Origin: an uncultured Pseudacidovorax sp.
Lineage (GTDB): Bacteria; Pseudomonadota; Gammaproteobacteria; Burkholderiales; Burkholderiaceae_C
Reading direction: 5' to 3'
DNA: 64,000 nt
Assembly: GCF_913773995.1 (NCBI RefSeq)
Contig: NZ_CAJYES010000076.1
Coordinates: 36,962 to 100,961 of the forward strand
A program made the translations under genes and the position numbers. Shown piece by piece: positions 29,627 through 41,032 of the stretch (position 1 is the stretch's first letter; every line of letters starts with the position of its first letter). Under the pieces are notes generated by a model. That model was not told where the DNA came from. It did no database searches and saw nothing but the letters and a program-made list of their open reading frames with translations.

Positions 29627-31591
29627 ATGGATCGAACTGTGATCGGCACACTCGCGGCCGCCATCTGTCTGAGCCTTGCCGGCTGTGGCGGCGGCACTTC
29701 CACCCTGCAGATCGGCAGCGCGACGCCGGCGCCTGCCGCCTCGGCACCAGTGCCCGCACCCACACCGGCCGCGGCCCCAGCGCGGGCACCGCTCGAACTC
29801 ACGCTTCTGCACATCAACGACCACCATTCCAACCTGGCCGCCCGAACGCGCACCCTGCAACTGCAGGCGGGCGAGGCCACGCGCAGCACGGTGAGCGTCG
29901 AGGCTGCGGGCTTTCCGCGCGTGACGGCCGCCATCAACCAACTGGCGGCCGGCAAGGCGAACGTGCTCAAGCTGCACGCGGGCGATGCGCTCACCGGCAC
30001 GCTGTTCTTCAACCGTGCCGGCGCCGACGGCGAGGCCGATGCGGCGCTGATGAACACCGTCTGCTTCGACGCCTTCACGCTGGGCAACCACGAGTTCGAC
30101 AAGGGCGACACGGGCCTGAGGAACTTCCTGGACCTGCTGCGCCAGGGCAGCTGCAAGACGCCTGCGCTGAGCGCCAACGTCAACTTCGGCGCCGGCTCCG
30201 CCCTCAACCCTTCGCGTGCACCGGGCGCCGTGCAGCGCTCCACCGTGGTCGAGCGCGGTGGCCAGAAGATCGGCCTCGTCGGCCTGACCATCGCCGGCAA
30301 GACCAAGGCCTCCTCCAGCCCCGACGCCGACACCACCTTCGAGGACGAGACCACGGCTGCCCAGCGCGAGATCGACCGCCTGCGCGCCCAGGGCATCGAC
30401 AAGATCGTGCTGATGAGCCACATCGGCTACGAGTACGACCTGCAGGTGGCCAAGGCCCTGTCGGGCGTGGACGTGGTGGTGGGCGGCGATTCGCACACGC
30501 TGCTCGGGCCGGACGCGCTGAACACGCTGGGCGTGGGCTCACCCGCCGGCGCCTACCCCACGCAGATCACCAACAAGGACGGCAAGCGCGTCTGCGTGGT
30601 GCAGGCCTGGGAATACGCGCAGGTGGTGGGCGAGCTCAAGGTCAGCTTCGACGCCAACGGCGACGTCACGGCCTGCAGCGGCACGCCGCATGTGCTGGTG
30701 AGCGACAACTACACGCTCGCCGGCAAGGCGCCCACCGATGCGCAGCGGAGCGCCATCCAGGCCGACGTCGCGGCCACCAACGGGCTGCTCTACACCGTGG
30801 CGCCCGATGCCAGCGCCAGCGCCGTGCTCAAGCCCTTCGCTGACCGCATCGAGGTCTTCAACAAGACCGACGTGGCCGTGGCGGTCGACGAGCTGTGCTC
30901 GCGCCGCGTGCCGGGCGGCGCCGGCACGGTCGACTATTCGCGTTCCAGCAGCAGTTGCAACACGCTCGGCAGCGTGTCGCTGCGTGGCGGCGACATCCAG
31001 CAGCTGGTGGCTCAGGCCTACCTGGAGGTGGCGCAGAAGAAGTACGGCGGCGCGGACATCTCGCTGCAGAGCGGCGGCGGCGTGCGCATTCCGCTCGTGC
31101 CCGGGAAGGTGACGGCGGCGCAGGTGATCCAGGTGCTGCCCTTCGGCAACATGCTGTTCCGTCTGGACATCACCGGCGCCGAGGTCAAGGCCATGCTGGA
31201 GGACGGCCTCGACGCGGTCTACGGCACGGGCGGCACGACCGGCCCCTATCCCTACACCGGCGGCCTGCGCTTCGATGTGGATGCGCGCCTGGCCAAGGGC
31301 GCCCGCACCAGCAACATCGAGGTGCGCGATGCGAGGACCGGCGTCTGGGCGGCGCTGGATGCCAGCAAGACTTACAAGCTCTTCGTGCTGAGCTTCAATG
31401 CCACCGGCGGCGACGGCTACAAGACGCTGGCCGCCGTGCCCGCGGCGCGGCGCCTGGACATCGGCGTGCTCGATGCCGACGTGTTCATGGACTACATCCA
31501 GTCGCAGGCCAGGGACAGCACCACCGGCCTGCCAGCGCTGAAGAAGCTGCCGGTGGAGCTCTACAGCACCAAGAGCTACCAGGCGCCCTGA
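29627..31591 (+). CDS. Metallophosphatase/5'-nucleotidase lipoprotein
   Basis: Lipobox LSLAGCGGG; LTLLHINDHHSNL, GDALTGTLFF, LGNHEFDKG, VGGDSHTLL, FNATGGDGY. Confidence 0.92.
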   Translation: MDRTVIGTLAAAICLSLAGCGGGTSTLQIGSATPAPAASAPVPAPTPAAAPARAPLELTLLHINDHHSNLAARTRTLQLQAGEATRSTVSVEAAGFPRVTAAINQLAAGKANVLKLHAGDALTGTLFFNRAGADGEADAALMNTVCFDAFTLGNHEFDKGDTGLRNFLDLLRQGSCKTPALSANVNFGAGSALNPSRAPGAVQRSTVVERGGQKIGLVGLTIAGKTKASSSPDADTTFEDETTAAQREIDRLRAQGIDKIVLMSHIGYEYDLQVAKALSGVDVVVGGDSHTLLGPDALNTLGVGSPAGAYPTQITNKDGKRVCVVQAWEYAQVVGELKVSFDANGDVTACSGTPHVLVSDNYTLAGKAPTDAQRSAIQADVAATNGLLYTVAPDASASAVLKPFADRIEVFNKTDVAVAVDELCSRRVPGGAGTVDYSRSSSSCNTLGSVSLRGGDIQQLVAQAYLEVAQKKYGGADISLQSGGGVRIPLVPGKVTAAQVIQVLPFGNMLFRLDITGAEVKAMLEDGLDAVYGTGGTTGPYPYTGGLRFDVDARLAKGARTSNIEVRDARTGVWAALDASKTYKLFVLSFNATGGDGYKTLAAVPAARRLDIGVLDADVFMDYIQSQARDSTTGLPALKKLPVELYSTKSYQAP

Positions 31592-31601
31592 GCGACTGCG
31601 C

Positions 31602-33068
31602 CTACTGCTCTTCGCTCCAGGCCAGCCCGTCGCGCGCGATCATGGCGCTGCTCGCGCTCGGCCCCCAGGTGCCGGCGGCGTAGGGGCGAGGTCCGCCGTC
31701 GTTCTGCCAGGCCTCGATCAGCGGCTCGACCCAGCGCCAGGCCTCTTCCTGCTCGTCGCTGCGCACGAAGAGGTTGAGCCGGCCGTCGATCACGTCCAGC
31801 AGCAGCCGCTCGTAGGCACCGACGCGCTCGGTGCCGAAGCGCTGGCCGAAGTCCAGGTCCAGCTGCACGGTCGCCAGCGGCTGGGTGCCGTCGCCGCTGC
31901 GCTTGCGGCTGTTCTGGGCCTGCGCCAGCAGGTGCAGCTCCAGCCCGTCCTTGGGTTGCAGGTTGATCACCAGCTTGTTCGCCGAAGCCCCCGCGGGCGC
32001 GCGGAAGATGGCATGCGGCGTCGGCTTGAAGTTGACCTCGATGCGCGCATCGCGCGAGGCCAGTCGCTTGCCCGTGCGGATGTAGAAGGGCACGCCGGCC
32101 CAGCGCCAGTTGGCGATCTCGGCGCGCAGGGCGACGAAGGTCTCGGTGCGGCTGGCCGGGTCGATGCCGGGCTCCTGCAGGTAGCCCTGCACCCGCTCGC
32201 CGTAGGCGGTGCCTGCGGTGTACTGTCCGCGAACGGCGTGCAGGCCGATGGACTCGGACGTCCAGGGCTTCAGCGATCGCAGTACCTTGAGCTTCTCGTC
32301 GCGCAGGGCATCGGCATGGGCATTGATCGGTGGCTCCATGGCCACCGCGCACAGCAGCTGCAGCGCATGGTTCTGCACCATGTCGCGCAAGGCGCCGGTC
32401 TGGTCGTAGAAGGCGCCGCGCTTTTCCACGCCCAGGTCTTCGGCGATGGTGATCTCGATGCTGGCGATGTACTCGCGACGCCACAGCGGCTCGAACAGCG
32501 CATTGCCGAAGCGCATGGCGAACAGGTTCTGCACCGAGGGCTTGCCCAGGTAGTGGTCGATGCGGAAGACCTGTTCTTCCTTCAGCACGTGGCCCACTGC
32601 CGCATTGATGGCGCGGTTGGAGGCCAGGTCGTGGCCCAGCGGCTTTTCGAGCACCACGCGGGTCTTCGGGCCGCCCAGGCCTGCGGCCGCGATGCGCTCC
32701 ACCGTCTGCGTGAACAGTGACGGCGCGGTGGCGAGGTACATCACCACCGTGTCGGCATCGCGCTGCTGCAGGGTCTGCGCCAGGCGCTCGTAGTCCGCCG
32801 GCTTGGAGAGGTCCATGCGCAGGTAGTGCAGCAGGTCGGCGAACTTCTCGAACTCCTCGGCGCTCGGCCGCTTGGCGCCTTCGACGGCCTTGAAGCGGGA
32901 CTGGATCAGTTCACGGTACTGCGCGTCCGACAGGTCGTCGCGCGCCACGCCGATGATGCGGCCGCCGGCCGGCAGGCTGCCGTGGCGGAAGGCCTGGAAG
33001 AGGGCGGGCATCAGCTTGCGCCAGGCCAGATCGCCGGTGCCGCCGAAAAGAACGAGGTCGAAGCTCAT
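31602..33068 (-). CDS. zwf: Glucose-6-phosphate 1-dehydrogenase
   Basis: FGGTGDLAWRKLMPAL, RVVLEKPLGHDL, FRIDHYLGKPSVQNLFAMRFGN, PFYIRTGKRL. Confidence 0.97.
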   Translation of the reverse strand: MSFDLVLFGGTGDLAWRKLMPALFQAFRHGSLPAGGRIIGVARDDLSDAQYRELIQSRFKAVEGAKRPSAEEFEKFADLLHYLRMDLSKPADYERLAQTLQQRDADTVVMYLATAPSLFTQTVERIAAAGLGGPKTRVVLEKPLGHDLASNRAINAAVGHVLKEEQVFRIDHYLGKPSVQNLFAMRFGNALFEPLWRREYIASIEITIAEDLGVEKRGAFYDQTGALRDMVQNHALQLLCAVAMEPPINAHADALRDEKLKVLRSLKPWTSESIGLHAVRGQYTAGTAYGERVQGYLQEPGIDPASRTETFVALRAEIANWRWAGVPFYIRTGKRLASRDARIEVNFKPTPHAIFRAPAGASANKLVINLQPKDGLELHLLAQAQNSRKRSGDGTQPLATVQLDLDFGQRFGTERVGAYERLLLDVIDGRLNLFVRSDEQEEAWRWVEPLIEAWQNDGGPRPYAAGTWGPSASSAMIARDGLAWSEEQ

Positions 33069-33142
33069 GGGGCAGAAGGTGCGCGCCGCGCGCGCCAGGG
33101 TTGGGACTCGGGGTCCCGACTGTAAGCGCAGCCGCCGGGGGC

Positions 33143-34516
33143 TCAGCGGGCCGCGGCGGCGGGTGGCTTCCAGCCGTCGTCCAGCGTGTGCAGGAAGGCC
33201 ACGAGGTCGCGGATGTCGCCATCGCTCAGCACCGGCCGGTTGCCGGGCCGCGGGCCGAAGGGCGCCTCGGTGTTGACGTTGCCGCGGAAGGTCTCGGGCA
33301 GGTCGTCGAACTTCTGTACCCGGCCCTGGGCGTCCCTGGGGTACACGCGGGCGGGCCGCGTGTCGCGCAGGGCGTAGAAGCGCAGCGCGTCCTCCAGGGT
33401 GTGGAACACGCCGTTGTGGAAGAACACCTGGCGCATGGCGACGTTGCGCAGTGACGGCGTGCGGAAGCGTCCGCAGTAGTCCGCATGGTCCTTCAGGTCG
33501 GTGCGCAGCGGACCGCACAGGCCGAGGTCGAAGAAGGCCGGGTCGGCATTGGCGGGCAGGGCGGCGTTGCGCGGCACGCCCAGCGCGATGTGGCCGAAGT
33601 CGGTGAAGAGCGGGAAGGCGCCGTCCTCGGTGATGCGGCTGATGTGGCAGGAGGCGCAGTTGCCCTTGTTCGGGTCCTCGAAGGTGGCCAGGCCGCGGGC
33701 CTCCTGCACACTCAGTCGGGTCTGGCCGCGAAGCACCGCGTCGTACTTGCTGTCGTAGGGCGCGAATTCCTTGGGTTCTTCCTGGAACACCTCCAGCGCC
33801 AGGCCGGCGAGGCGGAAGGCCTGCCTGTCGTCGTCCAGCGCGGCCGGACCGAAGGCGGCGCGGAACCGGTCCGCATAGGGCGCGCGGCGCAGGCGGGCCG
33901 CCACGTCGGCTTCGCTGGCATTGGCCATCTCGAAGGGCGACAGCAGGGGCGCGGCGGCCTGGGCATGCGCGGAGTCGGCGCGGCCGTCCCAGGTGCGGCC
34001 GCCGGTGGGGCCGGCGTCCTCGCTGTCGTTGCCGTCGTTGTCGTGGTGGTGCTCGGAGAAGCTGCCGGCCGTCTGCAGGTAGCGCAGCGAGGGCACGGCG
34101 CGCAGGCCGCTGTCGTGACCGGCGGGCCCGCCAAGCTGCACCGACAGGCCGTTGGGCGGACCGTAGGCATGGTCGGGGCTGTGGCAGCTGGCGCAGGCCA
34201 TCTTGCCGGAGGCCGACAGGCCGGGGTCGAAGAACATCGCGCGGCCCAGTGCGCTCATCTCGGCGGCCGTCGGCTGGCGGCTGGGCAGGGGGGCATACAT
34301 GGCGTTGGCACCGGCCGGCGCGCTGGCGGCCGGTGCCGGCGTGGACGCGGAAGCGGTCAGCCGCGCCGGGGCTTCGGAGCGCCCGCAACCGGCCAGGGCC
34401 AGGCCCAGGCACAGAAGGGGCACCAGCCTGTGCGGCCGAAGGAAGGTCGGAAGGATCGGGCGGGACACGGCGGCGCGGGGTGGAGCGAAAGGTGCAGCAC
34501 TCTGGCCCTGCTGCAT
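33143..34516 (-). CDS. Di-heme cytochrome c peroxidase / MauG-family lipoprotein
   Basis: Lipobox GLALAGCGRS; two CxxCH motifs (CASCHSPDH; CASCHISRI); GRAMFFDPGLSASGKMAC. Confidence 0.9.
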   Translation of the reverse strand: MQQGQSAAPFAPPRAAVSRPILPTFLRPHRLVPLLCLGLALAGCGRSEAPARLTASASTPAPAASAPAGANAMYAPLPSRQPTAAEMSALGRAMFFDPGLSASGKMACASCHSPDHAYGPPNGLSVQLGGPAGHDSGLRAVPSLRYLQTAGSFSEHHHDNDGNDSEDAGPTGGRTWDGRADSAHAQAAAPLLSPFEMANASEADVAARLRRAPYADRFRAAFGPAALDDDRQAFRLAGLALEVFQEEPKEFAPYDSKYDAVLRGQTRLSVQEARGLATFEDPNKGNCASCHISRITEDGAFPLFTDFGHIALGVPRNAALPANADPAFFDLGLCGPLRTDLKDHADYCGRFRTPSLRNVAMRQVFFHNGVFHTLEDALRFYALRDTRPARVYPRDAQGRVQKFDDLPETFRGNVNTEAPFGPRPGNRPVLSDGDIRDLVAFLHTLDDGWKPPAAAAR

Positions 34517-34644
34517 GACGCTTTCGTGAACGGATGGGCTGGTCAGTTGGGCCTCAGCTTTCCGCCATGCATGTGTCATGCGTGTGGCAGACCATTCGGG
34601 CCGACCGGAATTCCTCCGCTTTTTCTCCCACATCGTCAGCGCCC

Positions 34645-36870
34645 ATGTTCTCCCCCACGCTTTCTCTTTCCGCGGCCAAGCACGGCTACCGCCTCCTGCC
34701 CGTGGCGGCACTCGCCATCGTGCTCGCCGCCTGCGGTGGCGGCGGCCGCGTGGCCTTCCTGCCGGCCTCCAGCAACAGCAGCGGCACCGGCGGCGGTAGC
34801 AGCGGCAGCAACGGCACGGCCAGCATCAGCGGCATCGTGGCCGGCAGCTACTACCGCAACGCCAAGGTCTGCCTGGACAGCAACAACAACGGCCGCTGCG
34901 ACAGCGGGGAGCCCAGCACCCGCACCGACGCCAACGGTGCCTTCACGCTGAGCGGGGCCGCCAGCGGCGCCCTGGTGGCCGAGATCGGCACCGACGCCGT
35001 GCGCTTCGACCCGGCCACGGGCACGGCCACGCCGGTGGCCGCGCCGCTGGTGTTCCGTGCGCCGGCCGACGCCAACGGCGTGCTGAGCGCCGTCTCCACC
35101 GAGGTGGTCGCGCTGATGGACCGCGGCCAGGGCTATGCCGCGGCCAGCGCCATGCTGGCGGGCCGCCTGGGCGTCTCGACCGACCAGTTGCGTGCCGACC
35201 CCAACAAGATCGCCGACACCAGTGCCCGTGGCGCGCTGCAGCTGGAAGGCGACCAGATGACCCAGCGCATCGCCGACGCCGTGCAGGCCGCCGGCGGCGG
35301 CGACCGCGTGGCCGCGCTCTCGTCGCGCCTGGCGGTGGACCTGGACCTGGCGAACAAGATCCAGAACGTGGTGGTGATCTATGCCGAAAACCGCGGCTTC
35401 GACAACCTCTACGGCCTGTTCCCTGGCGCCAACGGCGTGCCGGGCGTCAACCCCAGCTCCACCGGCGCCGAGCCGCAGAAGGACCGCGACGGCTCGGTGC
35501 TGCCGGCCCTGCCGCCGACCTGGGGCGGCCTCACGGCCGGCGGCCAGGCGGTCTCGGTGACGCAGGCCCAGACCATCGGCTGGGCCAACAAGCCCTTCCA
35601 GATCGATGCCGCCACCTTGCAGAACACCGGCGTCGCCGTCAGCCAGTCGGTCATCACGCGCGACCTGGTGCACCGCTTCTTCAACGACCAGATGCAGATC
35701 AACGGTGGCAAGAACGACCTGTTCGCCGCCTACTCGGATGCCGGCGGCCTGACCATGGGCTACTACGACGGCAGCGCCATGGCCATGTGGAAGCTCGCGC
35801 AGCAGAACGTGCTGGCCGACAACTTCTTCATGGGCGCCTTCGGCGGCTCCTTCCTGACCCACCAGTACCTGGTGTGCGCCTGCGCGCCCGAGTACCCGAA
35901 CGCCGACACCGCTGCCGCCAAGCCCAGCATCTCGGCCATCGACACCGACGCGAGCGGCAATTTCGTGCGCCTGACGCCCGCCGACAACATGCCGGCCAGC
36001 GCCCTCAACGGTCCGCCGGCCTACAAGTCTGACGGCAACATCACGCCCAAGGACGCCAACGGCAAGTTCTACGCCGTCAACACCATGCAGCCGCCCTTCC
36101 AGCCCAGCGGCAACGCCCCGGCCAGCGGCGACACCACCGGCCAGTACGCCGATCCGTCCAAGGCCACCACGCTGCCGGCGCAGACGGCCACCACCATCGC
36201 CGACCTGCTGGACGCCAAGGGCGTGAGCTGGGCGTGGTACTCGGGCGCCTGGTCCAGCGCTTCGCAGAACCGCAGCAACATCTACAACGGCAAGACGCCC
36301 AACTTCCAGGCGCACCACCAGCCCTTCAACTACTTCGCCAAATTCGACCCGGTCAACGCCGCGGCCTACCGCAACGCGCACCTGAAGGACTTCGACAGCC
36401 AGTTCCTGGCCGATGCCGCCGCCGGCAAGCTGCCCGCCGTCGCCTTCTACAAGCCGCAGGGCAACCTGAACCAGCACCCGGGCTATGCGGACGTGGCCTC
36501 GGGCGACGCGCACATCGCCGACGTGATCGCGCAACTCAAGAAGAGCCCGCAGTGGAAGAACATGGTCGTGGTGGTCACCTACGACGAGAACGGCGGCTTC
36601 TACGACCACGCGGCCGTGCCGAAGGGCGACCGTTGGGGTCCCGGCACGCGCATCCCGGCCATCGTCATTTCCGACTGGGCCCGGCACGGCGTCGTCGACA
36701 AGACGCAGTACGACACCGCCTCGGTGCTGCGCCTGGTGACCCGCCGCTTCGGCCTGCCCAGGCTCGATGGCCTCAAGCAGCGCGACCAGGCCCTGACCGC
36801 CAATGGCTTCCGGCCGATGGGCGACCTGACCGCGGCGCTGGACTTCTCGCAGCAGCAGCCCGGACAGTGA
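34645..36870 (+). CDS. AcpA-like acid phosphatase / phospholipase C family lipoprotein
   Basis: Lipobox LAACGGGG; VVVIYAENRGFDNLYGLFPGANG, VVVVTYDENGGFYDHAAVP, RIPAIVISDWARHGVVDKTQYDTASVLRLV. Confidence 0.88.
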   Translation: MFSPTLSLSAAKHGYRLLPVAALAIVLAACGGGGRVAFLPASSNSSGTGGGSSGSNGTASISGIVAGSYYRNAKVCLDSNNNGRCDSGEPSTRTDANGAFTLSGAASGALVAEIGTDAVRFDPATGTATPVAAPLVFRAPADANGVLSAVSTEVVALMDRGQGYAAASAMLAGRLGVSTDQLRADPNKIADTSARGALQLEGDQMTQRIADAVQAAGGGDRVAALSSRLAVDLDLANKIQNVVVIYAENRGFDNLYGLFPGANGVPGVNPSSTGAEPQKDRDGSVLPALPPTWGGLTAGGQAVSVTQAQTIGWANKPFQIDAATLQNTGVAVSQSVITRDLVHRFFNDQMQINGGKNDLFAAYSDAGGLTMGYYDGSAMAMWKLAQQNVLADNFFMGAFGGSFLTHQYLVCACAPEYPNADTAAAKPSISAIDTDASGNFVRLTPADNMPASALNGPPAYKSDGNITPKDANGKFYAVNTMQPPFQPSGNAPASGDTTGQYADPSKATTLPAQTATTIADLLDAKGVSWAWYSGAWSSASQNRSNIYNGKTPNFQAHHQPFNYFAKFDPVNAAAYRNAHLKDFDSQFLADAAAGKLPAVAFYKPQGNLNQHPGYADVASGDAHIADVIAQLKKSPQWKNMVVVVTYDENGGFYDHAAVPKGDRWGPGTRIPAIVISDWARHGVVDKTQYDTASVLRLVTRRFGLPRLDGLKQRDQALTANGFRPMGDLTAALDFSQQQPGQ

Positions 36871-36928
36871 TGGCGGGCCTTCCCCAGGCTCGCCGCAGCG
36901 CGGCGGGCGGGAGAGGGACAATCGCCCG

Positions 36929-37564
36929 ATGAACGTGGTTTTCGATCTCGGCGGGGTGCTCATCGACTGGCGCCCCGCCGATCTCATGCGGGCACACTTC
37001 CCGCAGCAGGCGCCGGACGACACGGCTGCCCATGCGCTGATGAGGGCCTTCTTCCATCATGAGGACTGGCAGGGCTTCGACGGCGGCCTGCGCACGGCCG
37101 AAGAGGTCGCGGCCCGCACGGCGGAGCGGCTCCGGCTGCCGCAGGAGGCAGTGCGCGACTTCGTGCTGCCGCTCGGTGAACACCTGCAGCCGCTGTCCGT
37201 CACTGTCGACATGCTGAACCGCCTTGCCGGCCAGCGCGACGCGGGTGCGGCGCTGCGGCTCTACTACCTGTCGAACATGCCGGTGCCCTACGCACGGGCA
37301 TTGGAGCGCCGGCTGCCTGCGCTGTTCGGCTGCTTCGACGGTGGCGTGTTCTCGGGCGACGTGAAGCGCATCAAGCCGCACACTGAGATCTACGAGCTGC
37401 TTGCCTGGCGCCACGGACTGGTGCCGGCGCAGACGCTCTTCATCGACGACACGGTACCCAACGTGGAAACGGCACGGGCATTGGGCTGGCAGGCGCTGCA
37501 CTGCGCTTCGCCGGCGGCGCTGGCGGTGCAATTGCCGCAGATGGTCGCCAGGGCGCTCGGCTGA
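36929..37564 (+). CDS. HAD family hydrolase
   Basis: NVVFDLGGVLIDW, YYLSNMP, KPHTEIYELL, TLFIDDTVPNVETARALGW. Confidence 0.9.
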   Translation: MNVVFDLGGVLIDWRPADLMRAHFPQQAPDDTAAHALMRAFFHHEDWQGFDGGLRTAEEVAARTAERLRLPQEAVRDFVLPLGEHLQPLSVTVDMLNRLAGQRDAGAALRLYYLSNMPVPYARALERRLPALFGCFDGGVFSGDVKRIKPHTEIYELLAWRHGLVPAQTLFIDDTVPNVETARALGWQALHCASPAALAVQLPQMVARALG

Positions 37565-37583
37565 GCGCGTCCAGCGCGGTGGC

Positions 37584-38264
37584 TCAGGCCGGCGAATCCT
37601 GCGCGCCGCTGCGCACCACCTGGTCGATGTCGAACCCCAGGGTGCGGGCGTAGTCCAGCTCGGCCGCCAGTGAAGCTTCGTCCAGGTGCTGCACGCGCGA
37701 GAGCACCCAGAGGTAGTCGCGCTTGGGCGTGCCGACCAGCGTCACCTGGTAGTCGCGGTCCAGCTTGAGGATCCAGTAATCCCCCCAGGCGATGGGCAGC
37801 CAGCGCATCCAGGCGGGTGCGAAGCTGACGGCCAGCCGGCCCGCGCCCGGCAGGCCGGCCACGCGCACCGCATGGGCGATGCCCACCGATTCGTCGACCT
37901 GCCCGTCCTGGCGCACGCAGCGGTTGCGCACCTCCACCGTGCCGTCCGGCAGCGGGGTGTATTCGGCCGACACGGTGCCGCCGCAGGCCTTTTCGAAGCG
38001 GTTCGGCAGGCGGGCCTGCTCGTACCAGATGCCGGCATAACGCTTGAGGTCCACCGGCGCCACCACCTGCAGCGGGGCGCGCATCAGCGGCGCGCCGTCC
38101 GCCGGGCCGGCCGGCTGGCGGTGGCGGCGGGCCCACTTGAGGCCGGCCATGGCGGCGATGCCGCCGACGCAGAAGGCCGCCGCCAGCAGGGCGATGCGGT
38201 GGCCGGTGTCGTGCTCGTCGTGCAGGTCGGGGGTGTCGTTCAGGTCGCGGCCGAAGCGGCTCAT
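37584..38264 (-). CDS. Lipocalin family protein (Blc-like)
   Basis: [46 protein letters not shown] and [31 protein letters not shown]. Confidence 0.88.
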   Translation of the reverse strand: MSRFGRDLNDTPDLHDEHDTGHRIALLAAAFCVGGIAAMAGLKWARRHRQPAGPADGAPLMRAPLQVVAPVDLKRYAGIWYEQARLPNRFEKACGGTVSAEYTPLPDGTVEVRNRCVRQDGQVDESVGIAHAVRVAGLPGAGRLAVSFAPAWMRWLPIAWGDYWILKLDRDYQVTLVGTPKRDYLWVLSRVQHLDEASLAAELDYARTLGFDIDQVVRSGAQDSPA

Positions 38265-38394
38265 GGGGGCTCCCGTCGGAATTGGAAAACAGCCTTCGAC
38301 ATTAGCGTCAGGGGCCCTCCAGGCCTGTCAGCCACCAGCCAAAACGGCCGTGCGCAGTCGGATTGCGCCATCTGCGCGCGACATAATCGATTGC

Positions 38395-39348
38395 ATGAAC
38401 CAACTCGACGCCCTCCGCCAATGGACCACCGTGGTCGCCGACACCGGTGACTTCCGCCAGCTCGCCCAGTTCAAGCCGCAGGACGCGACCACCAACCCGT
38501 CGCTGATCCTCAAGGCGGTGCAGAAGACCGAGTACCGGCCGCTGCTGGACGAGGCGCTGGCCCGCCACGCCGGCCGGCCGCTGGACGAGATCGTCGACCG
38601 GCTGCTGGTGCGCTTCGGCTGCGAGATCCTGGCGCTGGTGCCGGGCCGGGTGTCGACCGAAGTGGACGCGCGGCTGTCCTTCGACACCACGGCCACCGTG
38701 GCCCGCGCGCTGCGGCTGGTCGAGCTGTACAAAGCCGAGGGCATCGACATCGAGAAGCGGCTGCTGATCAAGATCGCTGCCACCTGGGAGGGTATCGAGG
38801 CCGCGCGCGAGCTGGAGGCCCGCGGCATCCACACCAACCTGACGCTGCTGTTCTCCTTCGCGCAGGCCGTGGCCTGCGGTGCGGTGGGCGTCAAGCTCAT
38901 CTCGCCCTTCGTGGGTCGCATCTACGACTGGTACAAGAAGAGCGCTGGCGGCAGCTGGGACGAGGCCGCCAGCAGCGGTGCCAACGACCCCGGCGTGAAG
39001 TCCGTGCGCCGCATCTTCGACTACTACAAGCGCCATGGCATCGCCACCGAGGTGATGGGCGCGAGCTTCCGCAACGTGGGCCAGATCGCCGCGCTGGCGG
39101 GCTGCGACTTGCTGACCATCAGCCCGGAGCTGTTGGCCGAACTGGCGGCGAGCGATGGACCGCTCACCCTCGCGCTGGACGCCGCGGCTGCGCGCGACTG
39201 TGCCGACATCCCCAAGGTCACGCTTGACGAGCCGGCCTTCCGCTTCGCACTCAACGAGGACGCCATGGCCACCGAGAAGCTGGCCGAAGGCATCCGCGGC
39301 TTCACGGCCGATGCGATCAAGCTCGACAAGCTGATGGGAGCTGCCTGA
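38395..39348 (+). CDS. tal: Transaldolase
   Basis: [65 protein letters not shown]. Confidence 0.97.
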   Translation: MNQLDALRQWTTVVADTGDFRQLAQFKPQDATTNPSLILKAVQKTEYRPLLDEALARHAGRPLDEIVDRLLVRFGCEILALVPGRVSTEVDARLSFDTTATVARALRLVELYKAEGIDIEKRLLIKIAATWEGIEAARELEARGIHTNLTLLFSFAQAVACGAVGVKLISPFVGRIYDWYKKSAGGSWDEAASSGANDPGVKSVRRIFDYYKRHGIATEVMGASFRNVGQIAALAGCDLLTISPELLAELAASDGPLTLALDAAAARDCADIPKVTLDEPAFRFALNEDAMATEKLAEGIRGFTADAIKLDKLMGAA

Positions 39349-40898
39349 TGCCCGTGCGCTGCGAGCAAACGCCCGCCTGGGCCCGCCTCCAGGGCCTGCA
39401 GGCTGCCCGCCGGGGCTTCGATCTGCGCCAGGCTTTCGCCGCTGACGCCGGCCGTGCCGCCGCACTGAGCCAGGAGGCGCCTTACCTTTTCGTCGACCTG
39501 TCCAAGAACCTGCTGGACGCCGAGGTCGAACAGGCCCTGCTGCAGCTTGCCGCCGACTGCGGGGTCGAGGCGAAGCGAGCTGCCTTGTTCGGCGGCGAGT
39601 CGATCAACAGCACCGAAGGCCGCGCCGTCATGCACTGGCTGCTGCGCACGCCCGCAGGCGCCAAGGGCCTGGCGCCCGCCGCTGCGGCCGAGCTGCCGGC
39701 AGTCCATGACACGCTCGACGCCATGCTCGCCTACGCCGAGAAGGTGCGGGCCGACCACACCATCACCGACGTGGTCAACATCGGCATCGGCGGCTCTGAC
39801 CTGGGCCCGCAGATGGCGGTGCTGGCGCTGGCGGAGCATGTCGCGCCGGGCAAGCACTTCCATTTCGTCTCCAACGTGGACGGGCATGAGCTGGCCGGCG
39901 TGCTCAAGGGCCTGGCGCCGGAGCACACGCTGTTCCTGATCGCCTCCAAGACCTTCACCACGGCCGAGACGATGGCCAACGCCCAGTCGGCAAAGCGCTG
40001 GTACGAGCAATCGGGCGGCACCGACATCGCTGGCCACTTCGCGGCGCTCACCACCAACGTCGAGGCCGCGCGCGCCTTCGGCATCGACACCACCTTCGGC
40101 TTCTGGGACTGGGTGGGCGGTCGCTATTCGATGTGGTCGGCCATCGGCCTGCCCATTGCGCTGGCCGTGGGCGCCGAGGGCTTCCGCCGCCTGCTGGCCG
40201 GCGCCCATGCCATGGACGAGCATTTCCGCACCGCGCCGCTGGCCAACAACCTGCCGGTACGGCTGGGCCTGCTGGATGTCTGGTACCGCAACTTCCTGGG
40301 CTTCACCAGCCGCTGCATCGCGCCGTACCACAGCGCGCTGCGCCGCGTGCCGGCCTACCTGCAGCAGCTGGAGATGGAGAGCAACGGCAAGCAGGTCGAT
40401 CTGGACGGTCGGCCGCTCGCCGTCGGCACCTCGCCCGTGCTGTGGGGCGAGCCCGGCACCAACGGCCAGCATGCCTACTTCCAGATGCTGCACCAGGGCA
40501 CGGACGTGGTGCCGCTGGAATTCGTCGCCGTGCGCCGGCCGGCGCATTCGCTCGAGGGCCACCATGCGAAGCTGCTGGCCAACGCCATCGCGCAGGCGCA
40601 GGCGCTCATGGTGGGCAAGGCCGATGCCGGCGGGCACCGCCACTTCCCCGGCAACCGGCCGAGCAGCTTCTTCGTGCTGGAGGAGCTCACGCCCGAGTCG
40701 CTGGGCGCCTTCATCGCCATGTATGAGCACCGGGTGTTCGTCAGCGGCGCGATCTGGGGCATCAACAGCTTCGACCAGTGGGGCGTGGAGCTGGGCAAGG
40801 TACTGGCCAAGGACCTGGAGCCGCGGCTCGCCAGCGGCGACGTGCAGGGGCTGGATGCCTCCACGGCCCAGTTGCTGGGCCGCTTGAAACAGGACTGA
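39348..40898 (+). CDS. pgi: Glucose-6-phosphate isomerase
   Basis: [56 protein letters not shown]. Confidence 0.97.
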   Translation: MPVRCEQTPAWARLQGLQAARRGFDLRQAFAADAGRAAALSQEAPYLFVDLSKNLLDAEVEQALLQLAADCGVEAKRAALFGGESINSTEGRAVMHWLLRTPAGAKGLAPAAAAELPAVHDTLDAMLAYAEKVRADHTITDVVNIGIGGSDLGPQMAVLALAEHVAPGKHFHFVSNVDGHELAGVLKGLAPEHTLFLIASKTFTTAETMANAQSAKRWYEQSGGTDIAGHFAALTTNVEAARAFGIDTTFGFWDWVGGRYSMWSAIGLPIALAVGAEGFRRLLAGAHAMDEHFRTAPLANNLPVRLGLLDVWYRNFLGFTSRCIAPYHSALRRVPAYLQQLEMESNGKQVDLDGRPLAVGTSPVLWGEPGTNGQHAYFQMLHQGTDVVPLEFVAVRRPAHSLEGHHAKLLANAIAQAQALMVGKADAGGHRHFPGNRPSSFFVLEELTPESLGAFIAMYEHRVFVSGAIWGINSFDQWGVELGKVLAKDLEPRLASGDVQGLDASTAQLLGRLKQD

Positions 40899-41032
40899 TC
40901 CCGCCGCTTTCCCTTCCTCGGCCCGGGCCTGGCGTCCGGGCCGAAGTCCGTCTGGCGACGCCTGCGCCGATCAGAGCGAAAATGCCCGCCGGACCCGATT
41001 CCGACCATCTTCTCCAAGGACATCCCAGCGCC

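Noticed and set aside
34645-36870. Gly/Ser-rich N-terminus of the AcpA-like protein as a novel repeat domain
   Set aside because: A short Gly/Ser linker after the lipobox is common in exported lipoproteins; no repeat periodicity.
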